Below are positions 10,138-19,412 of a stretch of 43,563 nt of DNA, in pieces; the first letter of the stretch is position 1, and every line of letters begins with the position of its first letter. This DNA is from Acidobacteriota bacterium. GTDB taxonomy: Bacteria > Acidobacteriota > UBA4820 > DSQY01. The stretch is from NCBI GenBank assembly GCA_021833665.1, contig JAKBES010000004.1:1-43563 (forward strand). Direction: 5' to 3'. The notes under the pieces were generated by a model, which saw nothing but the letters and a program-made list of their open reading frames with translations, was not told the origin of the DNA and did no database searches. The position numbers and the translations under genes are program-made.

Positions 10138-12047
10138 GGCAGAGGAATCTTATAAAGGATGAGGCCGTCCACGCGTCCCACTTCCGGGAAATTGAGCGGC
10201 TTCATGGTCACGATGAAATCCAAATTAATTCCCCGATAGGCCTGCGCCAGTGAGACCCATCGGGCTTCGGGAGCTTCCAAGGCGCCGTTCAGCGTCCAGA
10301 TCCCGGGACGAATGGCCCCGATGAGGCCAGCCCTGCGGGTCCATTCCCTATAGAAGCCTTCATCGTAGGCACATCCGCAGAAATCCTTGAAGGTCACGAA
10401 AGAACTTCGCTGGGATTGAAGCCGGAAGGTGCGCCACTGTGGAGGGACGATGACCGTTGCATCGGCTGGCACGGAGCGCCGGACAAGATCCGCCATGCCC
10501 TCCAGAGAGGCTTTCCAGGCCTCGCTTCTTCTCGCCGCCTCGTATCCAACCTCCACCCCGGGAATGACGGATGCGAGGGGCGGCCGGCATGCACAAAGTG
10601 TCATCATGAAGTAAGAGGGGCACAACATGAGCGCCAATCCGAGGCAAGAGCCCAGCACCCAAGGCTTGGCGAGGGCGGCGGGATCCCTGAGGGCCACGGT
10701 GAAGAGCGCCGCCAGCCCCATCAACAGAATCGTTGCGGGCAGAGCGTTAGCGCTCCAGTTCAGGCCTAGCTTGGGCAGCCGTACCATCCACAAGGCTTCC
10801 AGCACCATGAGGGTGAGGACGGCGAGCGCAGCGAGCCATGCCGCCAAGGCCGGGCTGACTCGCCCTGTGCCGGCCTCCTCTGATCTCACGTAGGCAAGGG
10901 CCGAGAGGATCGCCACGGCCAGCGCGAGGGGTTGGGCGGACCCCATGAGGAGAGCCGCGATAAGGAAGAGTCCAAGGGCGGTGGACCATGCCTTTCCGTG
11001 GCTAAGACACTTCGCGATTTCCTTCCCGAACCATAGGGCTAGGGCGTACAAGGCCCACAGGAGACCGCGAGTGAGTGAGAGCTGTGCCAGCAGGGCAATC
11101 CCGGCAAGGGCGCCAAGGGCTCCCAGGACGGCCATAACCACCACGCCCAGAACCACGCCGAGGAGACGGCGCTCCGCCTTGTCCATAGACCCCTTCACCC
11201 AATGAACGAGGAACGCCAATCCCGTTGCTCCGAGATAAAGGGCGACGGCCGTCCGCGCAGAGGCCGGCTGCCCTTGCGGAAACAAATCGGGGAGCCAGCG
11301 CCAGAGGCTCTCGAATCGGGCACCCGTGTAGAGGGCCCAGAGGTCATGCCGGACCCCCAGAATCCGCGTGTAAATCACAAGGCAGGTTCCCGCAATCCCC
11401 AGTACCAGGGTCAGCTTGGCCCAATCCCCCCATCGGCGCTCCAGCAGTAGAGCGAGGCCGATTCCCGCCGCAATGGGGAAGACGTCTATGACGTGGACGA
11501 AAACACCGAGAGAGAGTGCTAGCAAATACAATGTCGACCTTTGCTTCAGGAAATAATAGAGGGCGGCGGCGGCCAGGACGATCCCCAGACACCGGGTGGT
11601 GAAGTACCCATCAAAGGTATTGATCCCCGTGCCTGGGACATCGAACGCCGGGAGCCAAAGGAAGACGCTGATCCACGCCGCTCTGGCATTCTTCCAAAGG
11701 AGTTCGGCAGTCCGGTAGAGAAAATAGAGACCCCAGAAGGTCGAAAGCAGGTACAGGATGAGGAAGAGGGGCGGGAACCCCGTCCATCGTCCGAGAAGGG
11801 CCAGGACCGGCCATGTCAGGGACTCTTTGGCCAACCCCATCGTCAGCAAATAATCGTGGGGGAAAAGGGTGGGCGTGTTCCAGTGATAGAGAAAAGGTAA
11901 GTATAGGGCTTGGTCGTCCAGGCCGAAACCGTACCCGCGAATCAGGACAGCGGCTCCTGTGCACGCTGCCAGGCCGAGCCAGAACAAGAAGCCCGAGACC
12001 CTCGGCCTCGCAACACGGCCCGCTGTCGCTACCGCCCGTCCACCCAT
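10134..12047 (-). CDS. Polytopic membrane protein, family A copy 2
   Basis: 'DDQALYLPFLYHWNTPTLFPHDYLL', 'PPQWRTFRLQSQRSSFVTFKD'; SD AGGAG before ATG 12047; overlaps upstream gene by 19 nt. Confidence 0.8.
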   Translation of the reverse strand: MGGRAVATAGRVARPRVSGFLFWLGLAACTGAAVLIRGYGFGLDDQALYLPFLYHWNTPTLFPHDYLLTMGLAKESLTWPVLALLGRWTGFPPLFLILYLLSTFWGLYFLYRTAELLWKNARAAWISVFLWLPAFDVPGTGINTFDGYFTTRCLGIVLAAAALYYFLKQRSTLYLLALSLGVFVHVIDVFPIAAGIGLALLLERRWGDWAKLTLVLGIAGTCLVIYTRILGVRHDLWALYTGARFESLWRWLPDLFPQGQPASARTAVALYLGATGLAFLVHWVKGSMDKAERRLLGVVLGVVVMAVLGALGALAGIALLAQLSLTRGLLWALYALALWFGKEIAKCLSHGKAWSTALGLFLIAALLMGSAQPLALAVAILSALAYVRSEEAGTGRVSPALAAWLAALAVLTLMVLEALWMVRLPKLGLNWSANALPATILLMGLAALFTVALRDPAALAKPWVLGSCLGLALMLCPSYFMMTLCACRPPLASVIPGVEVGYEAARRSEAWKASLEGMADLVRRSVPADATVIVPPQWRTFRLQSQRSSFVTFKDFCGCAYDEGFYREWTRRAGLIGAIRPGIWTLNGALEAPEARWVSLAQAYRGINLDFIVTMKPLNFPEVGRVDGLILYKIPLP

Positions 12048-14386
12048 GGATCTCCTTGAGGCCCGCCCCCAACGCCCCCCTCTATTCTACCCCTACTCTG
12101 ATGGTAGAGGGCCTTCGCGGCAGCATCTCCCAAGCTCTTCTGTCCCGATCCCACGCGAGGAAACTTCCTCCAGAACACCAGCGACGCCGCGACGAGCCAT
12201 CCCAATCCCGTCAGGATGAGTCCCCCCGTCACGCTGGCCGGCAGATAGCGAAAGTCGACCTCGTGCTCTCCCGACGGGACTTCCACCGCCCGGAAGGCCA
12301 AGTTGGCGGGATAGATGGGCGCCGGGTGGCCGTCCACGGTAACCTTCCAGCCCGAAGCGAAGGTGTCCAGAAGCACGAGGACGCACCCTGCTTCGGAGGA
12401 GGTCTGCAGACGCACCCTGGTGAGTCCATCCTCGATCCACTCCACGTGGTCGGTGGCCGAAGAATGTCCCACCGAGGCCGGTCCCCGCCAACCCTCAAGG
12501 ATCGCGCCGTCTCCGAGGTCTCCGCCGGGGAATTGCGAAGCGAGGTGTGTCAGGAGCCGCTTCGCCTCCTCCTCCCCGGACACGGGCAGAACCTCGTGAA
12601 CCAGGTACGCCCTCGACAAGACCCCCTCCTGGGGAAGCCAGCGGAATGTGGCGGAGGCGGCATTCTGCAGCTCGGCCCGGTAGTCCACGCCGAGGAGGCC
12701 CAAGGTGACGGGTGGAACATCCTCAAACGTGAGCCAGGTGTCGAGCGATCGCCGTGAACCACCGATGGCCATCGGGAGCTCGGCATAGCGCCGGAGGAAC
12801 ACGGGAGACACCATCCGGACATCTCTTACCCGCCAAAGGGTGGCGAGATTCGGTTCCAGCCAGGACCGCTCGCGGTTTCCCCCCGTGCCGGCCACCATCC
12901 TGCCGTGGCTCGCGCCGGGCAGGGCCTTGAACTGTGAAATGGCGGGGGGGCCCCCCTGCAAAGGGTCTAAGGCATTGAAGAGAGGGTATTGAAACCGCTG
13001 GATGGCGAGGGGAACCAGCACAAGCATGAGGGCGGCTCCCCAAAATCCAGCTCTCGCCAACCCTCCATGCCGGGAAACCAACGCCAGCGCCAGGAACAGA
13101 GCCGCCACACCGGCCCAGACGAGAAGGTCCTTTCGGATGAGCAAGAAGGCCATCCCTCCCGACTGGTAGTCCGCCCAGGCCAATACCGCGTAGGCAACGG
13201 CGCCGAGAACCGCGAGCCGGATGCCCTGAAGCCGCAGCGCCTTTGGAGCCTCGGCCAGGCTCTGCATCCCCAGCGCGACGGCGAGGGAAAGGGCCATCCA
13301 AAAAATGCTCCGCGCATAAATCCCTGGCAGGAGGCCTCCTAGAGAGGTAAGGCTCCGGATAAGTCCAAGAAAAGGAAGCCGAACGGCGGCAATCAAGCCC
13401 AGGCCGAAGAGGAGGAGGGCGGGACGCCCCTTTCGCGAGCGCCCCAGCGCGATGAGCCCTAGCAAGGCCAGCGAGAAGAGGACCGGATCAAGGTAGAGTT
13501 CTGAATGGGGATTGAAGAGGGCTCCGAAGGGGTAAAAGGGCCGCCCGGATGGGCCTTGGGATTTATAGGTGGCCGATTCGGCGAGATTTGCCAGCAGAGG
13601 CGCCCAGTGAACCGCCGTAAGCAGGAGGGCGAGAACGCCGGTCAAGGCCACGCTGCCGGCCAGGCTCAAGGCCGGCCGCCGGACATTTTTGTCCTGCGCC
13701 AGCCAAATTGCCAAGGCATAGACCATCGAGCCCGCCGCCAGGAGGAAGGCCGATTCGGGGTGGCCGCAGTACACAGAACCCGCCATGAACACCGCCGGAA
13801 GGACGAAATACCTTCCCCCGCGCTCGATGGCAAGATGCCACGACCACAAGATCCATCCGAGCCACCAGTCGGCCCAGGTGTTGTTGAATCCCAGGCACCG
13901 GACGGTCCAGGGGTTGAAGACCCAGAGCGCCGCGCCCAGACCCAGGGCCCAGCCTGAGACGAACCTCTTCATCCAGAGGGCGGCTCCCAAGCCCGCCCAA
14001 AGGCTTCCCAAGATGAGTCCCAGGGTGAACATCCATGGCGTGGGGTGGCCGTAGAAGGGCCAGAAAAACACAGAGAAGGGGTAGACCTGTCCCCCGCCCA
14101 AGGCAGGCGCACCACACCCGGTATAGGGATTCCACGTAGGGAGTTCGCCCGAACCAAGGCTTTGGGCCGCGAGAACGGCGTTCGGGTAATGGATCACCAC
14201 CGGCGAGTTGTCTTTGAGAAAACGGCCTGCGGTCCGCGGAATCAGCTCTCCTCCTGGGATCCCGGTGCTCGCCGCCTGCTCCAGGTTGAAGGCAACCGCG
14301 TGCTCGCCTCGGAAGAGGAAGGGGGCGAAGTAGATGACCGTAGCCGCGACAAGAACAAGACCGACCAGCGCCCAGGAAGACCTCAT
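12029..14386 (-). CDS. YfhO-like large membrane protein, family B copy 3
   Basis: Start set at MRSSWALVGL (ATG 14386, TGATG overlap with upstream stop); 'SGELPTWNPYTGCGAPALGGG', 'CGHPESAF', C-terminal 'ASGWKVTVDGHPAPIYPANLAFRAVEVPSGEHEVDFRY'. Confidence 0.85.
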   Translation of the reverse strand: MRSSWALVGLVLVAATVIYFAPFLFRGEHAVAFNLEQAASTGIPGGELIPRTAGRFLKDNSPVVIHYPNAVLAAQSLGSGELPTWNPYTGCGAPALGGGQVYPFSVFFWPFYGHPTPWMFTLGLILGSLWAGLGAALWMKRFVSGWALGLGAALWVFNPWTVRCLGFNNTWADWWLGWILWSWHLAIERGGRYFVLPAVFMAGSVYCGHPESAFLLAAGSMVYALAIWLAQDKNVRRPALSLAGSVALTGVLALLLTAVHWAPLLANLAESATYKSQGPSGRPFYPFGALFNPHSELYLDPVLFSLALLGLIALGRSRKGRPALLLFGLGLIAAVRLPFLGLIRSLTSLGGLLPGIYARSIFWMALSLAVALGMQSLAEAPKALRLQGIRLAVLGAVAYAVLAWADYQSGGMAFLLIRKDLLVWAGVAALFLALALVSRHGGLARAGFWGAALMLVLVPLAIQRFQYPLFNALDPLQGGPPAISQFKALPGASHGRMVAGTGGNRERSWLEPNLATLWRVRDVRMVSPVFLRRYAELPMAIGGSRRSLDTWLTFEDVPPVTLGLLGVDYRAELQNAASATFRWLPQEGVLSRAYLVHEVLPVSGEEEAKRLLTHLASQFPGGDLGDGAILEGWRGPASVGHSSATDHVEWIEDGLTRVRLQTSSEAGCVLVLLDTFASGWKVTVDGHPAPIYPANLAFRAVEVPSGEHEVDFRYLPASVTGGLILTGLGWLVAASLVFWRKFPRVGSGQKSLGDAAAKALYHQSRGRIEGGVGGGPQGDPWVDGR

Positions 14387-16383
14387 CACGGTGCCGCCCC
14401 TTTCTCGCCAGCAAGGGCAGCCGATGGCGGTATGGATGGGATCCGGTAGAGGCGTAGGTTCCCGGCCCGCCCCAGAAGGGGGAAGCCACAATCTCTTTCG
14501 GTGATGGCGTAGTCCAGATGCGACGAGGCTTCTTTCTGGCTCAAGGCCAGCATTTCCTTATCGGTGAGTTCTGCCGAGGGGTCCAAGACCAGCCGGCCTG
14601 CCGTCCTCTTCACAGCGTGAACCGCAAGCAAACGGTGCAGCCATTCCTCCGCGTAGGCACGGCTGAATTCGGACGGGGCTCCATCCTTGAACGTCACATA
14701 CGGGCTTCGCTGGGTGTCTGTCCTAAAGTCCATCCAATCTGGGGGAACGAGCACCGAGCTGTTCTTAGGGACAGCCTCGTACACCACCGCGGCCATGGCT
14801 AGCCGCTGCGCGGCCTCGCGCTGTCTCGCAGCTCCCTTCACTAAACCAAGGGCTATTCTGGAGCCGTAGAAGGCCCGGATTTCAGCCTTGACGGGAAAGG
14901 GGACCCAAGCCACGAGGGCCTGCGGAGGAACAAGCACGACGGCCATAGCGAAGGCGGCTGAAAGAATGAGAGCAAAGGAAACCCGATGCCCTTTCACGCT
15001 TATCGACCGAAGCAGGGCGAAGAACAACACGAATGCCAAGGCGAACAGCTCTGCCCCTTTCTGATGAAACCATTCCTCAGTGTTGAACCCAAAGAGAGTG
15101 AACAAAAGGTCTCCTCCCCACAGCATCATCGCCATGCCGACGAGGAGGACGAGCAAGCCGCGCATCCCGGCCAAATGGTGCGCGGCCCATCCACTCAAGC
15201 GGGGCCAGCCTCCGGCCGCGACAAGCACGGGAACGCTCAAAACCGCGAGGGTGAAGTGCCCCGAGAGCCAGCTCCCGGCCACCCAAGCAGAGGCCACCGC
15301 AACGGGCCACCGGCTATCCTGAAGCAAGGGCGCCAAAACACCGCCCAGGTAGATGGCCAACAACCACATGAGAAAGAGGAAGCCCCTGAACAGGCAGAGC
15401 TGGACAAGGGGGATCCAGTAAAGCATCGAGGCAAGCCACCCCACGGCCGCGGCCAGGATGATGCCCACGCCAACCCGAAAAACGTCGTCCTCTGAGCTTC
15501 GATACGTCCCGATTCTCTTGCGCCAAGCATAGAGTCCGAAGAAGGCGGCCACATAGACCGCCAAGTCGGGCCAAACCCCGCTCAGCCAAAGGTGAGGGAA
15601 CAGCTCCGAATCGGCCAGCACGACAAGGTCGCGCCACTGGCCCGTATACCGCCACTCGCTCGACACCCCCCCCTTGAGCACCAGCAGCGGCAGAACCGCC
15701 AGGGCAAAGCCCCCGGCCAGCCAAGCGGCCGCGCCCCACCGTCGGCGGGCCAGGGTCGCCAGGACCCCGCCGCCCACTGCGGGAACGATCGAAACCAGAT
15801 GCCCGAGGCCGCCCAGGAAGGCGCTGATCCCGCCGACGATCTTCCGGCGTTGAAGAACGGCGCCAAGTGCGGCCATAGCGAAGATCGTCCCCACGAGCCG
15901 GTGGGTAAAATAGTCGTCGAAGGTGTCGTTGGCGACCCCGGGGACGGGGAACGTCGGAATCCACAGAACCACGGCGAGCCAGGCGGACGGCCGGTCCCCC
16001 CACCAAGCGAGGGCCGTCCTGTACGTAAGCCAGAGGACGAGGTAGCTGGCCAGGATATAAAGCAGCAGACACAGAGTCTGAAGGTCTACAAAGCGCGTAA
16101 GGAGCGAAACGGCGGCCCAAGTGCCGGAAAGCTTGGCGAAGCCTTGTTGCAGAAGAGGGTCGTGAGGGAAGAGCGTAGAGTCGTTCCACTTTAAGACGAA
16201 GGGAAGGTAAAGGGCCTGATCCTCCTTGCCAAAGTAGTATCCTCGGCAAAGAACCGCGGCGCCTGTAGCCGCCAGCAGGGCTCCATGGATCGTGGCAAGT
16301 TCTTTGAGCCGGCGCCCAGAGGGACCTGGATGGGTCCCGGATGCCTCCTCCGCCACGGTCTGGGTGCTTCTAGGCCGCTTCAT
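14386..16383 (-). CDS. Polytopic membrane protein, family A copy 3
   Basis: 'EDQALYLPFVLKWNDSTLFPHDPLL', 'PPDWMDFRTDTQRSPYVTFKD'; ATGA overlap with upstream gene. Confidence 0.8.
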   Translation of the reverse strand: MKRPRSTQTVAEEASGTHPGPSGRRLKELATIHGALLAATGAAVLCRGYYFGKEDQALYLPFVLKWNDSTLFPHDPLLQQGFAKLSGTWAAVSLLTRFVDLQTLCLLLYILASYLVLWLTYRTALAWWGDRPSAWLAVVLWIPTFPVPGVANDTFDDYFTHRLVGTIFAMAALGAVLQRRKIVGGISAFLGGLGHLVSIVPAVGGGVLATLARRRWGAAAWLAGGFALAVLPLLVLKGGVSSEWRYTGQWRDLVVLADSELFPHLWLSGVWPDLAVYVAAFFGLYAWRKRIGTYRSSEDDVFRVGVGIILAAAVGWLASMLYWIPLVQLCLFRGFLFLMWLLAIYLGGVLAPLLQDSRWPVAVASAWVAGSWLSGHFTLAVLSVPVLVAAGGWPRLSGWAAHHLAGMRGLLVLLVGMAMMLWGGDLLFTLFGFNTEEWFHQKGAELFALAFVLFFALLRSISVKGHRVSFALILSAAFAMAVVLVPPQALVAWVPFPVKAEIRAFYGSRIALGLVKGAARQREAAQRLAMAAVVYEAVPKNSSVLVPPDWMDFRTDTQRSPYVTFKDGAPSEFSRAYAEEWLHRLLAVHAVKRTAGRLVLDPSAELTDKEMLALSQKEASSHLDYAITERDCGFPLLGRAGNLRLYRIPSIPPSAALAGEKGAAP

Positions 16384-18548
16384 TTAGGCAACACGCCCTG
16401 GGCGGGACTTTGAGTTCCCTCGGAAAAATGCTTGGCCAGGGCCTCATCCTCCCGCGCTTCGCCGGAGCGGCCACGGGCGGCGGCGATCCGGGCCAGGCCC
16501 AGCCAAGCCTCACCTTGCCTGGGACCGCGGCGGAGAGCTTCCCGATACTCCCCTTCGGCTTCATCGAATCTCTTTTGTCTTTCCAGAATCTCCCCAAGCT
16601 TGAGGTGCGCCAACTCCCCAGCAGGAGTCAGTATCGCTGCCTTCCTAAGGTGAGCCTCGGCCTGCGGGATTTGGCCGGCCCGCAAATCGAGCAGGCCGAG
16701 GTAGTACCATGCCTTTCCCGATTGAGGCTCTGAGGCAACCGCGTGCTCAAAGCTGCGTCGGGCCTCCTGATCGTGCCCTTCCTGCGCCTGAATCCTCCCC
16801 AGTTGGATGGAGTAGGCCACCATCGAAGGCTTCAGGGCAGCCGCTTTGGCGAAGCAGCGTTCCGCTTCCGGGAGACGCCCCTGCCCTTCGCGGACCATGC
16901 CCAGGTTGTTGTATGCTCTGTCGTCCTCGGGAGACAAGACAACCACTCGCTCGTAGCAGGCGGCTGCCTCCTCCGGCTTCCCCTGCCGCTCGAAAAGGTT
17001 TCCAAGATCGCCCCAGGCGTCCACATAATCGGGGGCGAGGCGGACGGCCTCCTTGAGCTGATCCAACGCCCCCCGCAAGTCGCCCTCCTTCTGAAGGGCC
17101 ACTCCAAGCATGGTGTGGGCCAAATAATTGTCGCGAGTGACCTTGGCCGCATGCTCAAAGAGGGTGACGCTAGTCCGCCATGTGCGGGCCTGAACCCAGG
17201 TGGCCGCGCTCAAGGCTACAATCACAAGCGCCGCCCCCGCCGTTGCAGCCACCTTCGCTTTTAGACTGCGCAGCGGAATCTCAACGGCAGCCCAGGCCAG
17301 GATGATGAAAATCCCAATGGCGGGAACGTAGGTGTAGCGGTCCGCCGAGGACTGGCCTCCCACTTGGAGGATGCCGATGACGGGAACGAGCGCGCCAAGG
17401 TACCAGAGCCAGCCCATGAGGACGTAAGGTCGGCGGCGGCGAAGCCGCCAAGCAAGCACCATGACCAGCACAAGGAGTGTCATGGCAAGGAGGGCCTTCG
17501 GAATCGTCACGGCTTGGATATGGAAGGGATAAAAAATCGCCAGGTTGGCCGGAACAAAGAGCTTGGCGAGGTACCCAGCATAAGAGATGAGGGCGTTTTG
17601 ACAGCGCATCAGGAAAGGTATTCGCTCCAGCGGCGTAATGGCGCCGTGCTGCGCAACGATGGTGATCGCCACGAAACCTGCGGATAGGATAAGAAACGGG
17701 ACCTTTTCAGCCAAGAGTCGCCAGGGCGAAAGAAGGCCGCTCTCCCCTTCCTGGACGGGGGGGGCTTTCGAAACCCGCCCCCATCCAAATCCCACTCTTT
17801 CCAGTGGCCAGTAGTCCATGAGCAGCATGAGGAAGGGCGCGGTCACCGTCATGGCCTTGGAAAGAAGGGCGCAAAGGAAGAGACCCAAAACCGCGGCGTA
17901 TCGGCCTAGCGAGGGGTGCTTGGCGTACGCGACATAGGCCAGGAGGGCCAGCATGAGAAAGAAGGTGCTCAGCACGTCCTTTCTCTCTGCAATCCACGCC
18001 ACGGACTCGACGTGCAGCGGGTGCAGTGCGAACAATGCCGCCACAAGGGTGCTTGGCCAAAGGGCACCCGTGGCGCGTCGCAGGACCGCCATGAGGAGTA
18101 GGGCGTTTGCCACGTGGATCAGAAGGCTCGTGAGGTGGTGCCCCCAGGCGTGCAGACCGTAAATCTGGCAGTCCAACATGTGGGAGATGAGGGTCAGGGG
18201 ATAATAAAACCCCATGTGCAGGGTCGTGAAGGCCCACCGCAATCCCTCCCAAGTGAGGCCAGCTTGGACGTGCGCGTTCTCGGTCACGAACATGGGATCG
18301 TCATAATTGATGAAGTCCGCACCAAGAAGCGGTGAGAACGCTAGCAGAGTCAGGGCAGCCAATCCCAGGGTTACAAGAAGCGGCGCTCTGGAGCTTCTAA
18401 TGTTCGGGCCACCGGCGACCGCATGCCCATCGGCATCACTGTTTGGTGGACGGTAGACGGCGGGATCGATCACCCTGGCCTCCCCTTCTCGCTCTAGATG
18501 GCGCGCAGATCTCAGCGCGGGAACGTGACCAAGCGAAACGTCCGTCAC
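16380..18548 (-). CDS. TMTC-like O-mannosyltransferase (DUF1736-type) with C-terminal TPR repeats
   Basis: 'FINYDDPMFVTENAHVQAGLTWEGLRWAFTT...YPLTLISHMLDCQIYGLHAWGHHLTSLLIHVANALLL...FALHPLHVESVAWIAERKDVLSTFF', then TPR units such as 'AWGDLGNLFERQGKPEEAAACYERVV'; GTGA overlap. Confidence 0.9.
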   Translation of the reverse strand: MTDVSLGHVPALRSARHLEREGEARVIDPAVYRPPNSDADGHAVAGGPNIRSSRAPLLVTLGLAALTLLAFSPLLGADFINYDDPMFVTENAHVQAGLTWEGLRWAFTTLHMGFYYPLTLISHMLDCQIYGLHAWGHHLTSLLIHVANALLLMAVLRRATGALWPSTLVAALFALHPLHVESVAWIAERKDVLSTFFLMLALLAYVAYAKHPSLGRYAAVLGLFLCALLSKAMTVTAPFLMLLMDYWPLERVGFGWGRVSKAPPVQEGESGLLSPWRLLAEKVPFLILSAGFVAITIVAQHGAITPLERIPFLMRCQNALISYAGYLAKLFVPANLAIFYPFHIQAVTIPKALLAMTLLVLVMVLAWRLRRRRPYVLMGWLWYLGALVPVIGILQVGGQSSADRYTYVPAIGIFIILAWAAVEIPLRSLKAKVAATAGAALVIVALSAATWVQARTWRTSVTLFEHAAKVTRDNYLAHTMLGVALQKEGDLRGALDQLKEAVRLAPDYVDAWGDLGNLFERQGKPEEAAACYERVVVLSPEDDRAYNNLGMVREGQGRLPEAERCFAKAAALKPSMVAYSIQLGRIQAQEGHDQEARRSFEHAVASEPQSGKAWYYLGLLDLRAGQIPQAEAHLRKAAILTPAGELAHLKLGEILERQKRFDEAEGEYREALRRGPRQGEAWLGLARIAAARGRSGEAREDEALAKHFSEGTQSPAQGVLPK

Positions 18549-19348
18549 ATGTCCAGACGACGGCCTTGTTGCGAGAAAAGGCGGCTCTTTAAGAACCCCA
18601 TGCGGTTCATTCTATAGGCGACGGCCGTGCCTAAAACGCCGAATCCATAAATCACGCTGCGCTGGAAATTAATGGAGGAGGCCTCCTCCATGTAACGCGT
18701 GGGGCATGAGACCTCACCGATGCGGAATCCGAAGTGAACGGCCTGGGCGATGACCTGGTTATCGAAAACGAAATCGTCCGAATTCTCGGAGAGAGGAAGG
18801 GCCTGCAAAACCTTGCGGGAGTAAGCCCGATACCCAGTGTGGAATTCCGAATATTTGGTGCCGAGAAGGATGTTTTCGAGGAGAGTCAGGCTCCGGTTTG
18901 CGATGTACCGCCACCATGGCATCCGCCCGCTCCTTGCGCCTCCCCCTAAAATCCTCGAGGCGAGAACCATGTCGTACTCATCGGAAGCGATCATCCACGC
19001 CATGGCCCCGCACAGTTTCGGCGAGTACTGATAGTCGGGGTGGACCATGACGACGATGTCGGCGCCGAGCCCCAGCGCTGTCCGGTAGCAGGTCTTCTGG
19101 TTGCCGCCGTACCCTTGATTCCGTTCGTGCTGGATCACGTGTGCCTTCAGCCGCCGCGCGAGGGCGATGGTGCCGTCTTGACTCTGATCATCCACGATGA
19201 CCACCTCGTCGATGATTTCGTGAGGGAGGTCCTCGTAGGTGCGAAGCAACGTCTTTTCCGCATTGTACGCGGGCATGACGACAATAACCTTCTGGTCCTT
19301 GATCACCTGGAACGCTCCCTGGCCATCCGTCCTCCCCCGACGTATCAC
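18545..19348 (-). CDS. GT2 glycosyltransferase, dolichol/polyprenyl-phosphate mannose synthase-like
   Basis: 'VIVVMPAYNAEKTLLRTYEDLPHEIIDEVVIVDDQSQDGT...VMVHPDYQYSP' GT-A nucleotide-binding and D-x-D-like features. Confidence 0.9.
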   Translation of the reverse strand: MIRRGRTDGQGAFQVIKDQKVIVVMPAYNAEKTLLRTYEDLPHEIIDEVVIVDDQSQDGTIALARRLKAHVIQHERNQGYGGNQKTCYRTALGLGADIVVMVHPDYQYSPKLCGAMAWMIASDEYDMVLASRILGGGARSGRMPWWRYIANRSLTLLENILLGTKYSEFHTGYRAYSRKVLQALPLSENSDDFVFDNQVIAQAVHFGFRIGEVSCPTRYMEEASSINFQRSVIYGFGVLGTAVAYRMNRMGFLKSRLFSQQGRRLDM

Positions 19349-19412
19349 TCACCCCCTCTACTTTAGGCTTCCACTTCAGATCTCGCAACGCTCGAAAGAC
19401 TAGGAAGGGTAG

